From: Pyrococcus sp. ST04
Lineage (GTDB): Archaea > Methanobacteriota_B > Thermococci > Thermococcales > Thermococcaceae
Length of the DNA: 64,000 bases
Assembly (NCBI RefSeq): GCF_000263735.1
Contig: NC_017946.1
Span: 1,095,348 to 1,159,347, forward strand
Direction of reading: 5' to 3'
Of this stretch, positions 1-7,808 are shown piece after piece. Within the stretch, counting starts at the first letter, position 1; every line of letters begins with the position of its first letter. The position numbers and the translations under genes were made by a program. The notes beneath the pieces were generated by a model. That model worked only from the letters and a program-made list of their open reading frames with translations. It was not told the origin of the DNA and made no database searches.

Positions 1-217
1 ATGCTCCTATACATGCGGCCATTGCGGAGTGCTCACTCTCCACGGGAATATATTGGATGTCAGCCAGACCATTAGCTATGAACTCTGCTATCTTCTCAAT
101 AATGCTCGTTTGAGGTGTGATGGGATAAGCTGCAACTACCTGAACTCTTGCATGAAGGGCTGCATAGGCAGCCGCATAATTACCGCTTACAACTTTCTTA
201 ATCGGCTTATACTCCAT
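1..217 (-). CDS. vorA: 2-oxoisovalerate:ferredoxin oxidoreductase alpha subunit, N-terminal part
   Basis: The first 72 codons of a gene that runs off the left edge of the window. It starts at ATG 217-215 after a GGTG-type ribosome binding site. The translation begins MEYKPIKKVVSGNYAAAYAA and continues through AAYPITPQTSIIEKIAEF and VESEHSAMAACIGA, the typical start of the alpha subunit (pyrimidine-binding domain) of pyruvate/2-oxoisovalerate:ferredoxin oxidoreductases. It lies 12 bases downstream of the delta subunit gene on the same strand. The enzyme decarboxylates branched-chain 2-keto acids to acyl-CoA and reduces ferredoxin in the cytoplasm. VorA rather than PorA is inferred from the order gamma-delta-alpha, as I recall it for P. 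furiosus; the paralogues are similar, so this choice is moderately sure. Confidence 0.85.
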   Translation of the reverse strand, partial: MEYKPIKKVVSGNYAAAYAALHARVQVVAAYPITPQTSIIEKIAEFIANGLADIQYIPVESEHSAMAACIGA

Positions 218-228
218 GTCCTTACACC

Positions 229-555
229 TCACTTCTCTTCTCTCACCATAGCTATTGCCTTCGTTGGACATTCATTTGCGCAAATTCCACAACCCTTACA
301 ATAATCATAGTCTATTGCAACCATACCATCTGGTTTTATGAATATTGCAGGCTCAGGACAGAATTTCCAACATATATAACACTTCACACACTTAGATTCA
401 TCGATTACAGGCATAAAAGTTCTCCAATCTCCAGTAAAGTTCACTAAGGTTGTTCCCAAACTAATGGGAGCTTCTGGATATTCTTCTACAGACTTAGGAG
501 AAATCGGTTTTGCTTCCTCTTTTGTCTTCCCGAAGAGTGTATTTACGTCTACCAC
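229..555 (-). CDS. vorD: 2-oxoisovalerate:ferredoxin oxidoreductase delta subunit (2x[4Fe-4S])
   Basis: A 108-residue ferredoxin-like electron-transfer subunit. Two CxxCxxCxxxCP-type motifs are visible: CVKCYICWKFCPEP around residues 56-69 and CKGCGICANECPTK around 86-99, each expected to hold one [4Fe-4S] cluster. The start is a GTG at 555 preceded by GGAGGT. It sits between the gamma gene (606-1163) and the alpha gene (ends at 217) with short spacers, so the three are an operon. It passes electrons from the thiamine-diphosphate site to ferredoxin. The position next to the shared gamma gene favours vorD over porD, an inference from recalled gene order in related genomes. Confidence 0.85.
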   Translation of the reverse strand: MVDVNTLFGKTKEEAKPISPKSVEEYPEAPISLGTTLVNFTGDWRTFMPVIDESKCVKCYICWKFCPEPAIFIKPDGMVAIDYDYCKGCGICANECPTKAIAMVREEK

Positions 556-605
556 TTTCCAAACCTCCCGGAAGAGGGTTATAAGAGAGCAAAAACTAAA
601 GGACG

Positions 606-1163
606 TTAAAGCTCAAACACTTGTGTCTTCTCAAAAGCTTCTTGGGCTGCTCTAGCGTTCTTTTCACCAAGCTCTCCGGAGAATGTGTCCTTGATTGCCT
701 CCTTGATGCTCTCAATCTTAACTAGTCCAGTAGCCTTTGCAATTGCACCAAGAATTGCCGTGTTTGTAATTGGGAGGCCAAGAACTTCTAGAGCTATTGT
801 TGTTGCATCCACTAGTGCAAGCTTCTTTGGCTTCTTTTTGAGCTTTTCAAGGACTTCTTCCTTGCTTTTCTCGGTGTTTATGATAACAATTCCATCATCC
901 TTAAGGCCAGCTGTCACGTCTACAGTTTCGAGAAGAGAAGGATCAAGGACTACAACAACATCTGGTTCATAGATTTGGGTCTTAATCCTGATTGGTTTGT
1001 CATCAATTCTTGTGAATGCTGTAACAGGAGCACCTCTCCTTTCGACTCCAAAGAAGGGGAATGCTTGAACATACTTCCCTTCTAGAAATGCAGCCTCTGC
1101 GAGAATGTTTGCGGCTGTAACTGCACCTTGTCCTCCTCTACCGTGAAAACGTATCTCTATCAT
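606..1163 (-). CDS. porG: pyruvate/2-oxoisovalerate:ferredoxin oxidoreductase gamma subunit
   Basis: A protein of 185 residues starting [20 protein letters not shown], the glycine-rich opening typical of the gamma domain of 2-ketoacid:ferredoxin oxidoreductases. The ATG at 1163 is chosen because AAGGAGGC lies just upstream; a longer frame from 1190 would place the ribosome binding site inside the gene. In Pyrococcus the gamma subunit is shared by the pyruvate and isovalerate enzymes (established knowledge). It is the first gene of the leftward operon, and its upstream region (1164-1413) is shared with the divergent mevalonate genes and holds inverted repeats that could be operators. Confidence 0.9.
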
Positions 1164-1286
1164 CTTCAATGCCTCCTTAAAATTTTTCAATTGATCTGGC
1201 TCATTTTTGGTTTGACCGAGTCCTATTTATTTAGTTTTCGGTGTATAGTGAAAACCTTCACGTCAATTGTCAAACCTTTCGTTGAA

Positions 1287-1305
1287 AAATGTTTATTTAA
1301 CATTT
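1287..1305. promoter_or_regulatory. Inverted repeat AAATGTT-TATTT-AACATTT
   Basis: A perfect 7-bp inverted repeat around a 5-bp centre in the 250-bp region between the divergent porG and HMG-CoA synthase genes. It is nested between imperfect outer arms (a CCTTTCGTT block at 1275-1283 and AACGAAGG at 1314-1321). The AT-rich centre could also act as a promoter element. A regulator-binding role is inference; the repeat itself is plain in the sequence. Confidence 0.5.
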
Positions 1306-1328
1306 CGATAATTAACGAAGGTCGATTT

Positions 1329-1345
1329 GGCTTTCACCGAAAGCC
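1329..1345. promoter_or_regulatory. Inverted repeat GGCTTTC-ACC-GAAAGCC next to a TATA box
   Basis: A perfect 7-bp inverted repeat with a 3-bp centre. It ends immediately before a TATA-like TTTATAATTTT (about 1346-1356) that would drive the HMG-CoA synthase operon, with a predicted start near 1378. Its place directly upstream of the TATA/BRE region fits an operator. Which regulator binds is unknown. Confidence 0.5.
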
Positions 1346-1413
1346 TTTTATAATTTTCAAGCCCTCCACATACGAAAGTTAATTCTAATGAAAGTTTGCG
1401 AAGGTGGTGGTCA

Positions 1414-2466
1414 ATGAGCAAACTGCTAAAGCCAGCTAAAGAGATTGGCATCGTTGGTTATGGAGCCTATGTCCCCATGTACAGAATAAGGAATGAGGAG
1501 ATAGGGAGAGTTTGGGGAGTTTCTAACTTTCCTATTGAAGAAAAAGCTGTACCAGGTCTTGATGAAGATGCTGTGACAATTGGGATCGAAGCAGCTAGGA
1601 ATGCTTTAAAGAGAGCTAGAATCGATCCAAGAAAAATTAGGGCTATTTGGTTTGGAAGTGAGAGCAAACCGTATGCGGTGAAGCCTTCCTCAACCATTAT
1701 AGCAGAAGCAATTGGGGCAACACCAGACCTCGAGGCGGCAGATTTTGAGTTTGCATGTAAAGCCGGAACCGAGGCGTTACAAGCTGCTATAGGTTTCGTA
1801 GCCTCGGGAATGGCAGAATATGCAATGGCCATAGGAGCTGATACAGCCCAAGGAAGGCCTGGGGACCATTTGGAGTTTACAGCTGGTGCTGGAGGTGCTG
1901 CATTCATAATTGGGGAGAAGAGTTCAGAAACTGTTGCTTACTTTGAGGGAAGCTATTCATATGTTACAGACACCCCTGACTTTTGGAGGAGGCAACATGA
2001 ACACTATCCAAGACACGGAAACAGGTTTACTGGAGAACCCGCATATTTCCACCATGTAATTACCGCAGCAAAAACACTGATGGATGAACTAGGACTAACC
2101 CCCAACGACTTCGATTATGCAGTCTTCCACCAACCAAACGTCAAATTCCCCCTTACAGCTGCAAAAATACTTGGAATACCGAAGGAGAAAGTCCTACCTG
2201 GACTTCTAACTGGAAAGATAGGAAACACTTACAGCGGGGCAACGATGGTTGGCATTTCTGCAGTCTTAGACATAGCCAAGCCAGGAGATAGGATTCTCTG
2301 GGTGAGTTTTGGCTCTGGGGCAGGAAGTGACGCCTTTAGTATAGTTGTCCAAGATGCAATAGAGGAAAAGAGAGATCTTGCTCCAAAAGTTCAGGACTAT
2401 GTAAAGAGGAGGAAAGTAATAGACTACGCACTGTATGCGAAGGCGAGGAGAAAGTATATCCTATGA
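1414..2466 (+). CDS. hmgS: Hydroxymethylglutaryl-CoA synthase
   Basis: A 350-residue thiolase-fold enzyme that condenses acetoacetyl-CoA with acetyl-CoA to HMG-CoA, the second step of the mevalonate route to archaeal isoprenoid lipids. The nucleophilic cysteine is C115 in [17 protein letters not shown] (about 79-84) and [10 protein letters not shown] hold the expected acidic and histidine residues. The ATG at 1414 is preceded by AAGGTGGTGG; an in-frame TTG at 1396 would overlap that site and is less likely. The thiolase and DUF35 genes follow closely. Work on a methanogen showed these three proteins form one channelling complex, and the same trio here suggests the same. Confidence 0.95.
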   Translation: MSKLLKPAKEIGIVGYGAYVPMYRIRNEEIGRVWGVSNFPIEEKAVPGLDEDAVTIGIEAARNALKRARIDPRKIRAIWFGSESKPYAVKPSSTIIAEAIGATPDLEAADFEFACKAGTEALQAAIGFVASGMAEYAMAIGADTAQGRPGDHLEFTAGAGGAAFIIGEKSSETVAYFEGSYSYVTDTPDFWRRQHEHYPRHGNRFTGEPAYFHHVITAAKTLMDELGLTPNDFDYAVFHQPNVKFPLTAAKILGIPKEKVLPGLLTGKIGNTYSGATMVGISAVLDIAKPGDRILWVSFGSGAGSDAFSIVVQDAIEEKRDLAPKVQDYVKRRKVIDYALYAKARRKYIL

Positions 2467-2476
2467 GGTGGTTGAA

Positions 2477-3643
2477 ATGAGAAAGGCCATAATAATTGGC
2501 GTTGGAATGACCCCCGTTGGAGAGCATTGGAAGCTTGCCTTAAGGGATCTTGCCGTCGAGGCAATTTTGAATGCAATGGATGATGCGGGTATAGATAAGG
2601 TAGATTCATTATACGTCGGGAATATGGCCTCTGGACCATTCATTGAACAAGAAAATCTAGGTGCTTTAATAGCTGATTGGGCAGGACTTGGAAACATTCC
2701 AGCAGTAAAAATCGAGGCGGCTTGTGCTTCTGGTGGGGCAGCCGTCCAAGAAGGTGTTAAGGCAGTACTTAGTGGATTGGAGGATGTAGTTCTTGTAGTT
2801 GGAGTTGAAAAAATGACCGATGCTTGGCCAAGCGATGCAACTAGGTATTTGGCATATGCTAGCGATGCAGAGTGGGAACTCTTCCACGGAGCAAGCTTCG
2901 TTGCTCTTAATGCCCTAATAATGAGGCACTACATGAATACATATGGCTATACCGAGGAGGATCTTGCATTATTCGCAGTAAATGCACATGCAAATGCAGC
3001 GAAAAATCCCTATGCAATGTTTAAGAGGCCAATAACAGTTGAAACTGTTATGAAGAGTCCGTACGTAGCTGATCCGCTTAAGTTATTCGATGCTTCTCCC
3101 GTATGTGACGGTGCTGCGGCCGTTATAATAACAACTCCAGAAAAAGCAAAGGAGCTTGGAGTTCCAAAGGATAAATGGGTTGAAGTGGCAGGAATGGGTA
3201 GAGCTGTTGACACAATTAACTTGGCAAATAGAGAGGATCTCCTAACTCTGAAAGCTGCTAAAATAGCTGCAGAAAAGGCATACAAGATGGCAAACATTAC
3301 TCCAGAGGAAGTAGATTTCTTTGAGGTTCACGATGCCTTTACAGTAATGGCCGCATTAAGCTTAGAGGCTCTCGGAGCTGCAAAGAAGGGAGAAGGTGCT
3401 AAATTAGCCAAAGAAGGACAAATAGCAATTGATGGAGACTATCCAATCCAGACCATGGGCGGTCTTAAGGCCAGAGGACACCCTGTTGGTGCGACGGGGG
3501 TATACCAAACAGTAGAAGCTGTTCTTCAGCTAAGAGGTGAAGCTCCAAACGGAATACAAGTTCCAGACGCTGAGATTGGTATAACTCAAAATATAGGAGG
3601 TACGGGATCGAATATAACTGTCACAGTTTTAAGGAGGGTCTGA
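2477..3643 (+). CDS. Acetoacetyl-CoA thiolase (acetyl-CoA C-acetyltransferase)
   Basis: A 388-residue archaeal thiolase that joins two acetyl-CoA to acetoacetyl-CoA for the neighbouring HMG-CoA synthase. The acyl-accepting cysteine is C83 in AACASGGAAV, and the C-terminal half has the GHPVGATGVYQ histidine motif and a glycine-rich end (NIGGTGSNITV). The chosen ATG at 2477 follows GAGGTGG ten bases after the previous stop. A longer frame starting at 2435 overlaps HMG-CoA synthase and is not used. It is second in a three-gene operon with the DUF35 partner starting at 3645. Confidence 0.95.
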   Translation: MRKAIIIGVGMTPVGEHWKLALRDLAVEAILNAMDDAGIDKVDSLYVGNMASGPFIEQENLGALIADWAGLGNIPAVKIEAACASGGAAVQEGVKAVLSGLEDVVLVVGVEKMTDAWPSDATRYLAYASDAEWELFHGASFVALNALIMRHYMNTYGYTEEDLALFAVNAHANAAKNPYAMFKRPITVETVMKSPYVADPLKLFDASPVCDGAAAVIITTPEKAKELGVPKDKWVEVAGMGRAVDTINLANREDLLTLKAAKIAAEKAYKMANITPEEVDFFEVHDAFTVMAALSLEALGAAKKGEGAKLAKEGQIAIDGDYPIQTMGGLKARGHPVGATGVYQTVEAVLQLRGEAPNGIQVPDAEIGITQNIGGTGSNITVTVLRRV

Positions 3644-3644
3644 A

Positions 3645-4049
3645 ATGGGAAGGCCAATGCAGGTTTCCCGATACTGGAGACACTTCAAAGAGAAGTACAG
3701 GCTTATAGGTGGAAAATGTGAAAATGGACATGTTTTCTTCCCTAAAAGACCTGTATGTCCTGTATGTGGCAGTAGGAATGTTGAGGATTTTGAATTCAGT
3801 GGAAAAGGTAAGGTAATATCTTGGACATTGGTCAGGAACCCCCCAAGTGGTTTTGAATACTATAAGCCCTATCCAATTGCCCTTATTCAGCTTGAAGAAG
3901 GGCCAGTTATACTAGCCCAGCTAACTGATGTAGACCCTGAGGAAATAAAAGAGGGTATGGAAGTTGAAATGGTTACCAGGAAAATAAGGGAGTTTGAGGA
4001 AGATGGCTTGATTTTGTATGGCTACAAGTTCAGACCTGTTCTTAAATGA
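3645..4049 (+). CDS. DUF35 OB-fold/zinc-ribbon protein of the thiolase-HMG-CoA synthase complex
   Basis: A 134-residue protein with an N-terminal rubredoxin-like zinc ribbon and a C-terminal OB fold (from about residue 48). The ribbon reads C25-ENGH ... C38-PVC41: the second half is a normal CxxC, but in the first half the usual second cysteine is missing, with a nearby histidine as a possible ligand. Established knowledge: DUF35 proteins bridge thiolase and HMG-CoA synthase and hold a shared CoA site. It starts one base after the thiolase stop, with GGAGGG upstream. Confidence 0.9.
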   Translation: MGRPMQVSRYWRHFKEKYRLIGGKCENGHVFFPKRPVCPVCGSRNVEDFEFSGKGKVISWTLVRNPPSGFEYYKPYPIALIQLEEGPVILAQLTDVDPEEIKEGMEVEMVTRKIREFEEDGLILYGYKFRPVLK

Positions 4050-4124
4050 CCTTTTTTAATTTTTAAAACGCAAGTATTTAGGAGGAAGGTCAGCTTTTTA
4101 ATACCTTTTATTCAGTACTTTTTG

Positions 4125-4565
4125 ATGACCATCTTAATAGTCTCCCTAGGAAATGAAGTTATGGGAGATGATGGGGTGGGAATTAGAGTTGGCAGAGAGC
4201 TCAAAAAATTAGGATACAGAGTAGAAGAACTTGGAACGGATATATTTTCACTTCAGCGAGTCTATAGAGGAGAAAGGAAGATAATAATCATCGATGCAAT
4301 TTTGTCTGATACCCCTGGGGAGATAATTCACTTAAAAGGAAAGGAAATATTTGAGAAGCTTAAGGCAGAAATTAGAAGTGCTCATTTTATGGGAGCCATT
4401 GAAGGTCTTAAACTTCTCATGTCAATTGATGAAAGGCTAAAAAATGCTGAACTTCATTTTGTAGGGATAACAATTAGAGAAATAAAACTTGGACTTAACC
4501 TCAGCCCTGAGGTGGAGAGAGCTGTTCCAGAGGCAATAAAGGTCATAAGGAGGATAGCAGAATGA
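4125..4565 (+). CDS. frxA: NiFe-hydrogenase maturation endopeptidase (FrxA/HycI-like)
   Basis: A 146-residue member of the HycI/HybD protease family. The N terminus MTILIVSLGNEVMGDDGVGI carries the nickel-sensing Glu/Asp pattern (GNEVMGDDGVG), and HFMGAIEG near the middle fits the conserved histidine. These proteases clip the C-terminal tail of NiFe hydrogenase large subunits after nickel insertion. A TATA box (TTTTTAATA, 4095-4103) lies about 26 bases before ATG 4125, so the message is probably leaderless. The likely client is the hydrogenase alpha subunit at 43465-44706. The symbol follows the recalled P. furiosus name for a gene in this context and is moderately sure. Confidence 0.85.
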   Translation: MTILIVSLGNEVMGDDGVGIRVGRELKKLGYRVEELGTDIFSLQRVYRGERKIIIIDAILSDTPGEIIHLKGKEIFEKLKAEIRSAHFMGAIEGLKLLMSIDERLKNAELHFVGITIREIKLGLNLSPEVERAVPEAIKVIRRIAE

Positions 4566-4807
4566 ACTTTTTAGTGCCCTTAATTTTTGGGATTCTCATT
4601 GGTTACATACTAAGGGATAGGGGAAGGTTAAATACTGAAATGCTGATGTCAATTGCAGTAATAGTTCTAGTGTTCTTAATGGGCATTAAAGCTGGGAATG
4701 TTAAAATAAATGCAATAAATGCACTTTTGATTTCCATGGTTTTGGCGATGTTTACAATTGCTGGTAGCTTAAGTCTTGCACTAGTGCTTTGGAGGGAACG
4801 TCAATGA
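4562..4807 (+). CDS. LysO-family (DUF340) membrane protein, N-terminal half
   Basis: An 81-residue hydrophobic protein with about three membrane segments. It matches the first part of the LysO/YbjE lysine exporter family, which in bacteria is one chain of about 300 residues. Its ATG overlaps the protease stop codon, and its own stop overlaps the start of the next gene (ATGA at 4804-4807), so the two halves are translationally coupled. Lysine export is known for the E. coli protein; the substrate here is inferred. The split appears to be the natural organisation and no frameshift scar is evident. Confidence 0.7.
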   Translation: MNFLVPLIFGILIGYILRDRGRLNTEMLMSIAVIVLVFLMGIKAGNVKINAINALLISMVLAMFTIAGSLSLALVLWRERQ

Positions 4808-5397
4808 AGTTCATGATAGCTGTTATAATAGCCTTAATATCTGGATACATAGCTGGCAAGTTTGGAATAAATGCTGGTAACCTGTATGAAATTGCTCTCT
4901 ACATCCTGGTCTTCATAATAGGGCTTGACATTGGAATGAACGGAAAGCTAAAAGAATTGCAGAAAAATTTATCCTGGAGAGGACTCCTCCTCCCCATAGC
5001 TACTCTGATAGGGTCAATATTTGGGGGAGTGCTAGCATCTCTCATCCTCAACCTCGACATAAAATGGGTGATTGTTGCGAGTGCTGGAGTTGGGTGGTAT
5101 TCTTTTACTGGCCCATTCATTGGGCAGTATTCAGCCTTTTACGGAGTTGTTGGATTCCTTTCAAATTTTCTCAGGGAAGTGGCCACAGTTGTACTATATC
5201 CAACCTTATCAACAAAACTTGGTAGAGAGGTCACGATATCAATCGGTGGGGCAACAACGATGGATACAACACTTCCAATTATCGTAAAATTTGGAGGAAA
5301 GGACATCACAATGCTAGCTTTTATCCATGGGTTCATACTTAGCCTATTAGTCCCATTTCTAGTTCCCCTTCTCGCAACACTAGCGGCAGGTGGGTAG
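4804..5397 (+). CDS. LysO-family (DUF340) membrane protein, C-terminal half
   Basis: A 197-residue membrane protein from ATG 4804 that overlaps the end of the preceding 81-residue gene. Several hydrophobic helices are visible, plus polar conserved stretches GVGWYSFTGPFIGQYSAFYG and GGATTMDTTLPII typical of the LysO/YbjE family. Together with the upstream gene it would make one complete transporter. It acts in the cytoplasmic membrane. Both the family assignment and the split are read from the sequence; amino-acid export is inference. Confidence 0.75.
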   Translation: MKFMIAVIIALISGYIAGKFGINAGNLYEIALYILVFIIGLDIGMNGKLKELQKNLSWRGLLLPIATLIGSIFGGVLASLILNLDIKWVIVASAGVGWYSFTGPFIGQYSAFYGVVGFLSNFLREVATVVLYPTLSTKLGREVTISIGGATTMDTTLPIIVKFGGKDITMLAFIHGFILSLLVPFLVPLLATLAAGG

Positions 5398-5398
5398 A

Positions 5399-6352
5399 GT
5401 GAATAAGATTTTGGCATTCATTGTTGTGATCATTGTACTTTCCTCCGGATGTTTGGGCATAATAAGTCCTCCAACTAACTCTCCCGTAACAAAAGTAGTA
5501 GCCCCTGAAGAATGTACAACATCCAACCTAACACAGGCGTTGGAATGCTATATAAAGCAAGATTGGCCAATACTCCTAAACCTTTCTGAAAAGTTCAACA
5601 GTTCTAGCAAAGCTCAGGTAATCTGGGATTTGTTAAAGTGGGAAGGAGAATATTTTGAATATGATAACGAAAAGAAGTCTTCGATTATATTGAGACCATC
5701 AGAATTTCTAAAAAGGAGAAAGGGTGTATGCACGGACTATACTGTCTTAACAGCTGGAATACTGTTGGCATTAAATATAACCCCAGTATATGTTCTCCTT
5801 ATTCACTTCGCAGAGACCCCAATAATGCACTCAGCCGTCGCCGTGAAAATTGATAATACCACCTTTGTTCTTGACCAAAGATTGCCACCTAAAGATTTGG
5901 GAAGTTACTGGGTTGAATTTGCGAAAGAGGGAAAAATAATCACCGAAGCTGAGGTATATGAAGTTCAAAAACCAGGAAATGTTCTATATACAGGTTTGCT
6001 TACTGTGCCAGATTTTAGAAATGAAGATTATAACCCCACATATTTTGATGCATATAAACTGAGCAAGATACTAGTTGGAATGTTCAAAAATAAAACCCTT
6101 CTATTTCCAAGAGAAGAACTCAGAATATCTATTCCTCCAGGATTCAAAGAAAGAAAAGTATGGATATTCAGATTTAATGACCTTAAGGTTGTTTATCACC
6201 CAACTTTTAGCAAACAATATGCTGAGATGATATTGGAGGAAATATTATCTGAAGAAGATGTTAAGGAAGACGTTAAAAAACATAGAATATTTTGGATATA
6301 CACTTACTGGGAAGACCAAGATCTTGTAGTTAAGCTTTTCTTAGGAAGATGA
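5399..6352 (+). CDS. Transglutaminase-like surface lipoprotein
   Basis: A protein of about 317 residues beginning with a positively charged hydrophobic leader and lipobox-like LSSGC, so it is probably a lipid-anchored protein facing outside. The core has a transglutaminase-like cysteine region, KRRKGVCTDYTVLTAG (about residues 106-121), followed by a MHSAVAV histidine and FVLDQ aspartate, giving the Cys-His-Asp set of that fold. GTG 5399 is preferred because AGGTGGG precedes it; GTG 5390 is also possible. Substrate and reaction (cross-linking, hydrolysis or a binding role) are unknown. It overlaps or abuts the LysO-like gene and may be co-transcribed. Confidence 0.7.
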   Translation: MNKILAFIVVIIVLSSGCLGIISPPTNSPVTKVVAPEECTTSNLTQALECYIKQDWPILLNLSEKFNSSSKAQVIWDLLKWEGEYFEYDNEKKSSIILRPSEFLKRRKGVCTDYTVLTAGILLALNITPVYVLLIHFAETPIMHSAVAVKIDNTTFVLDQRLPPKDLGSYWVEFAKEGKIITEAEVYEVQKPGNVLYTGLLTVPDFRNEDYNPTYFDAYKLSKILVGMFKNKTLLFPREELRISIPPGFKERKVWIFRFNDLKVVYHPTFSKQYAEMILEEILSEEDVKEDVKKHRIFWIYTYWEDQDLVVKLFLGR

Positions 6353-6374
6353 AACTTAATCTTGGCGATGGGAC

Positions 6375-6890
6375 ATGAAAGTCACGACAAAAGTTGGGGA
6401 TAAAGGAACAACAAGGCTTTTTGGTGGAGATGAAGTTTGGAAAGACTCTCCAATAACGGAAGCTAATGGGACACTCGACGAACTCACGAGCTTCTTGGGA
6501 GAAGCCAGGCACTACGTTGATGAGAATATTAGGGAAATAATAGACACTATCCAAATTCATATCTACAAGATAATGGGTGAGCTTGGAAGTAAGGGAAAAA
6601 TAAAAGGGATAACAGAAGAAGAAGTAAAATGGCTTGAGAAGCTAATAGAAGAGTACGAACATAAAGTCGAACTAAAAAGCTTCGTACTCCCTGGAGGGTC
6701 TTTAGCAAGCGCCAAGCTCGATGTATGCAGAGCAATAACAAGGAGAGCAGAGAGAAAAATTGCCACAGTTCTTAGAGAATTTGGTATTGGTAAGAAAAGC
6801 TTAGTATATCTCAACCGCCTAAGTGATCTCCTATTCCTCTTGGCTAGAGAGATTGAAATAAGAGAAGGAAAACTGAGGGAGGTAAAATGA
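6375..6890 (+). CDS. ATP:cob(I)alamin adenosyltransferase (PduO type)
   Basis: A 171-residue four-helix-bundle enzyme that transfers adenosyl from ATP to cob(I)alamin to make coenzyme B12. The N-terminal ATP-binding motif [15 protein letters not shown] (residues 4-18) and the later RRAER (about 124-128) and [14 protein letters not shown] signatures are visible. Thermococcales use adenosylcobalamin for ribonucleotide reductase and methylmalonyl-CoA mutase. Its stop overlaps the ATG of the aspartate racemase gene, which indicates coupling, although no metabolic link is clear. Confidence 0.93.
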   Translation: MKVTTKVGDKGTTRLFGGDEVWKDSPITEANGTLDELTSFLGEARHYVDENIREIIDTIQIHIYKIMGELGSKGKIKGITEEEVKWLEKLIEEYEHKVELKSFVLPGGSLASAKLDVCRAITRRAERKIATVLREFGIGKKSLVYLNRLSDLLFLLAREIEIREGKLREVK

Positions 6891-7573
6891 AGATCATCGG
6901 AATATTAGGTGGAATGGGACCCCTAGCTACTGTGGAGCTTTTTAAAAGAATAGTGGAGAAAACCCCCGCGAAAAGAGACCAAGATCACCCAAAGATAGTG
7001 ATATACAACAATCCACAAATTCCTGACAGAACTGCATTTATACTTGGCAAAGGCGAGGATCCAAGACCCTACCTTATTTGGACTGCTAAAGAACTCGAGG
7101 AATGTGGAGTTGACTTTATAATAATGCCGTGTAATACTGCCCACGCTTTTATTGAGGATATTCAAAGAGAGATAAAGGTCCCGATTATTAGCATGGTTGA
7201 GGAGACAGCAAAGAAGCTCAGAGAAATTGGCTGTAACAAGGCTGGCCTCCTAGCTACTACTGGAACCATAGTCAGTGGAGTTTATCACAAAGCCCTCAAG
7301 AAATTTGGAATATCCCTTTTAATTCCAAGTGAAAAAGAGCAAGAAATCGTTATGAAAGGCATTTATGATGGAGTAAAGGCAGGCAACTTGGAGCTTGGGA
7401 GAGAACTTCTCTTGGGAATTGCAAAGACTTTAGAGAAGAGAGGAGCGGACTGTATAATTGCTGGATGTACTGAGGTTAGTGTTGTTCTAAAACCAGAAGA
7501 CTTAGATGTTCCTCTTATAGACCCGATGGATGTAATTGCTGAAGTTGCAGTCAAAAAGGCTCTAGAAGAATGA
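6887..7573 (+). CDS. Aspartate racemase
   Basis: A 228-residue cofactor-independent amino-acid racemase of the Asp/Glu family. The two catalytic cysteines are C82 in IMPCNTAH and C194 in IAGCTEVS, the same positions as in the well studied Pyrococcus horikoshii enzyme. It interconverts L- and D-aspartate in the cytoplasm. The gene overlaps the cobalamin adenosyltransferase gene by four bases and ends only two bases before the 3' end of the oppositely oriented tRNA-Trp, so the two transcripts converge. Confidence 0.95.
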   Translation: MKIIGILGGMGPLATVELFKRIVEKTPAKRDQDHPKIVIYNNPQIPDRTAFILGKGEDPRPYLIWTAKELEECGVDFIIMPCNTAHAFIEDIQREIKVPIISMVEETAKKLREIGCNKAGLLATTGTIVSGVYHKALKKFGISLLIPSEKEQEIVMKGIYDGVKAGNLELGRELLLGIAKTLEKRGADCIIAGCTEVSVVLKPEDLDVPLIDPMDVIAEVAVKKALEE

Positions 7574-7575
7574 GG

Positions 7576-7724
7576 TGGTGGGGGCGCGGGGATTTGAACC
7601 CCGGTCCGCGGGTTTCTCCGGCCCTCGGGGCTCCAAAGGTTCATCACGCCCCGAGGTCAGCAAACCCGCCTGTCCTCATGGCCTCTGGAGCCCGCGATGA
7701 TGGACCAGGCTACACCACGCCCCC
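7576..7724 (-). tRNA. tRNA-Trp(CCA) with a 71-nt intron
   Basis: The acceptor stem GGGGGCG/CGCCCCC, T arm GGTTCAAATCC, anticodon stem GCGGG/CCCGC and anticodon loop C-U-CCA-G-A define tRNA-Trp. The CCA tail is encoded (7576-7578 on the complementary strand). Exon 1 is 7685-7724 and exon 2 is 7576-7613. A bulge-helix-bulge is formed by CUCC in the anticodon loop pairing with GGAG at the intron's 3' end and GGCC pairing with GGCC, with 3-nt bulges AGA and AAA; this places the cut between positions 37 and 38. Confidence 0.97.
7614..7684 (-). ncRNA. tRNA-Trp intron acting as box C/D methylation guide
   Basis: The intron has a C-like box (ATGAGGA), a D' box (CTGA), a C' box (GTGATGA) and a weak D box (CCGA). 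The guide before D' (GCGGGTTT core) pairs with the exon 2 side of the anticodon stem and by the D+5 rule points to C39. The guide before the D box (TTGGAGCC core) pairs with the anticodon loop and points to C34. Archaeal pre-tRNA-Trp introns are known to guide 2'-O-methylation at 34 and 39, so this is expected; the pairing was traced by hand. Confidence 0.9.
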
Positions 7725-7784
7725 ACTCGATTAACCTTTACCCTCCGATGAACTTATAAGCTTTACCCCCATTATGGTCATTAG

Positions 7785-7796
7785 CTAAACGTTTAG
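7785..7796. promoter_or_regulatory. Palindrome CTAAACGTTTAG at the MFS gene start site
   Basis: A perfect 12-bp palindrome between a TATA-like element (CTTATAAG, about 7754-7761) and the ribosome binding site GAGGGTGAG of the transporter gene at 7809. It begins about 26 bases after the TATA centre, that is at the expected transcription start, a usual place for a repressor operator. No regulator is identified. Confidence 0.45.
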
Positions 7797-7808
7797 AGGG
7801 TGAGCTAA

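Noticed and set aside
4562-4807. Frameshifted LysO pseudogene
   Set aside because: Both halves have proper starts and an ATGA overlap, so a natural two-gene arrangement is more likely than decay.
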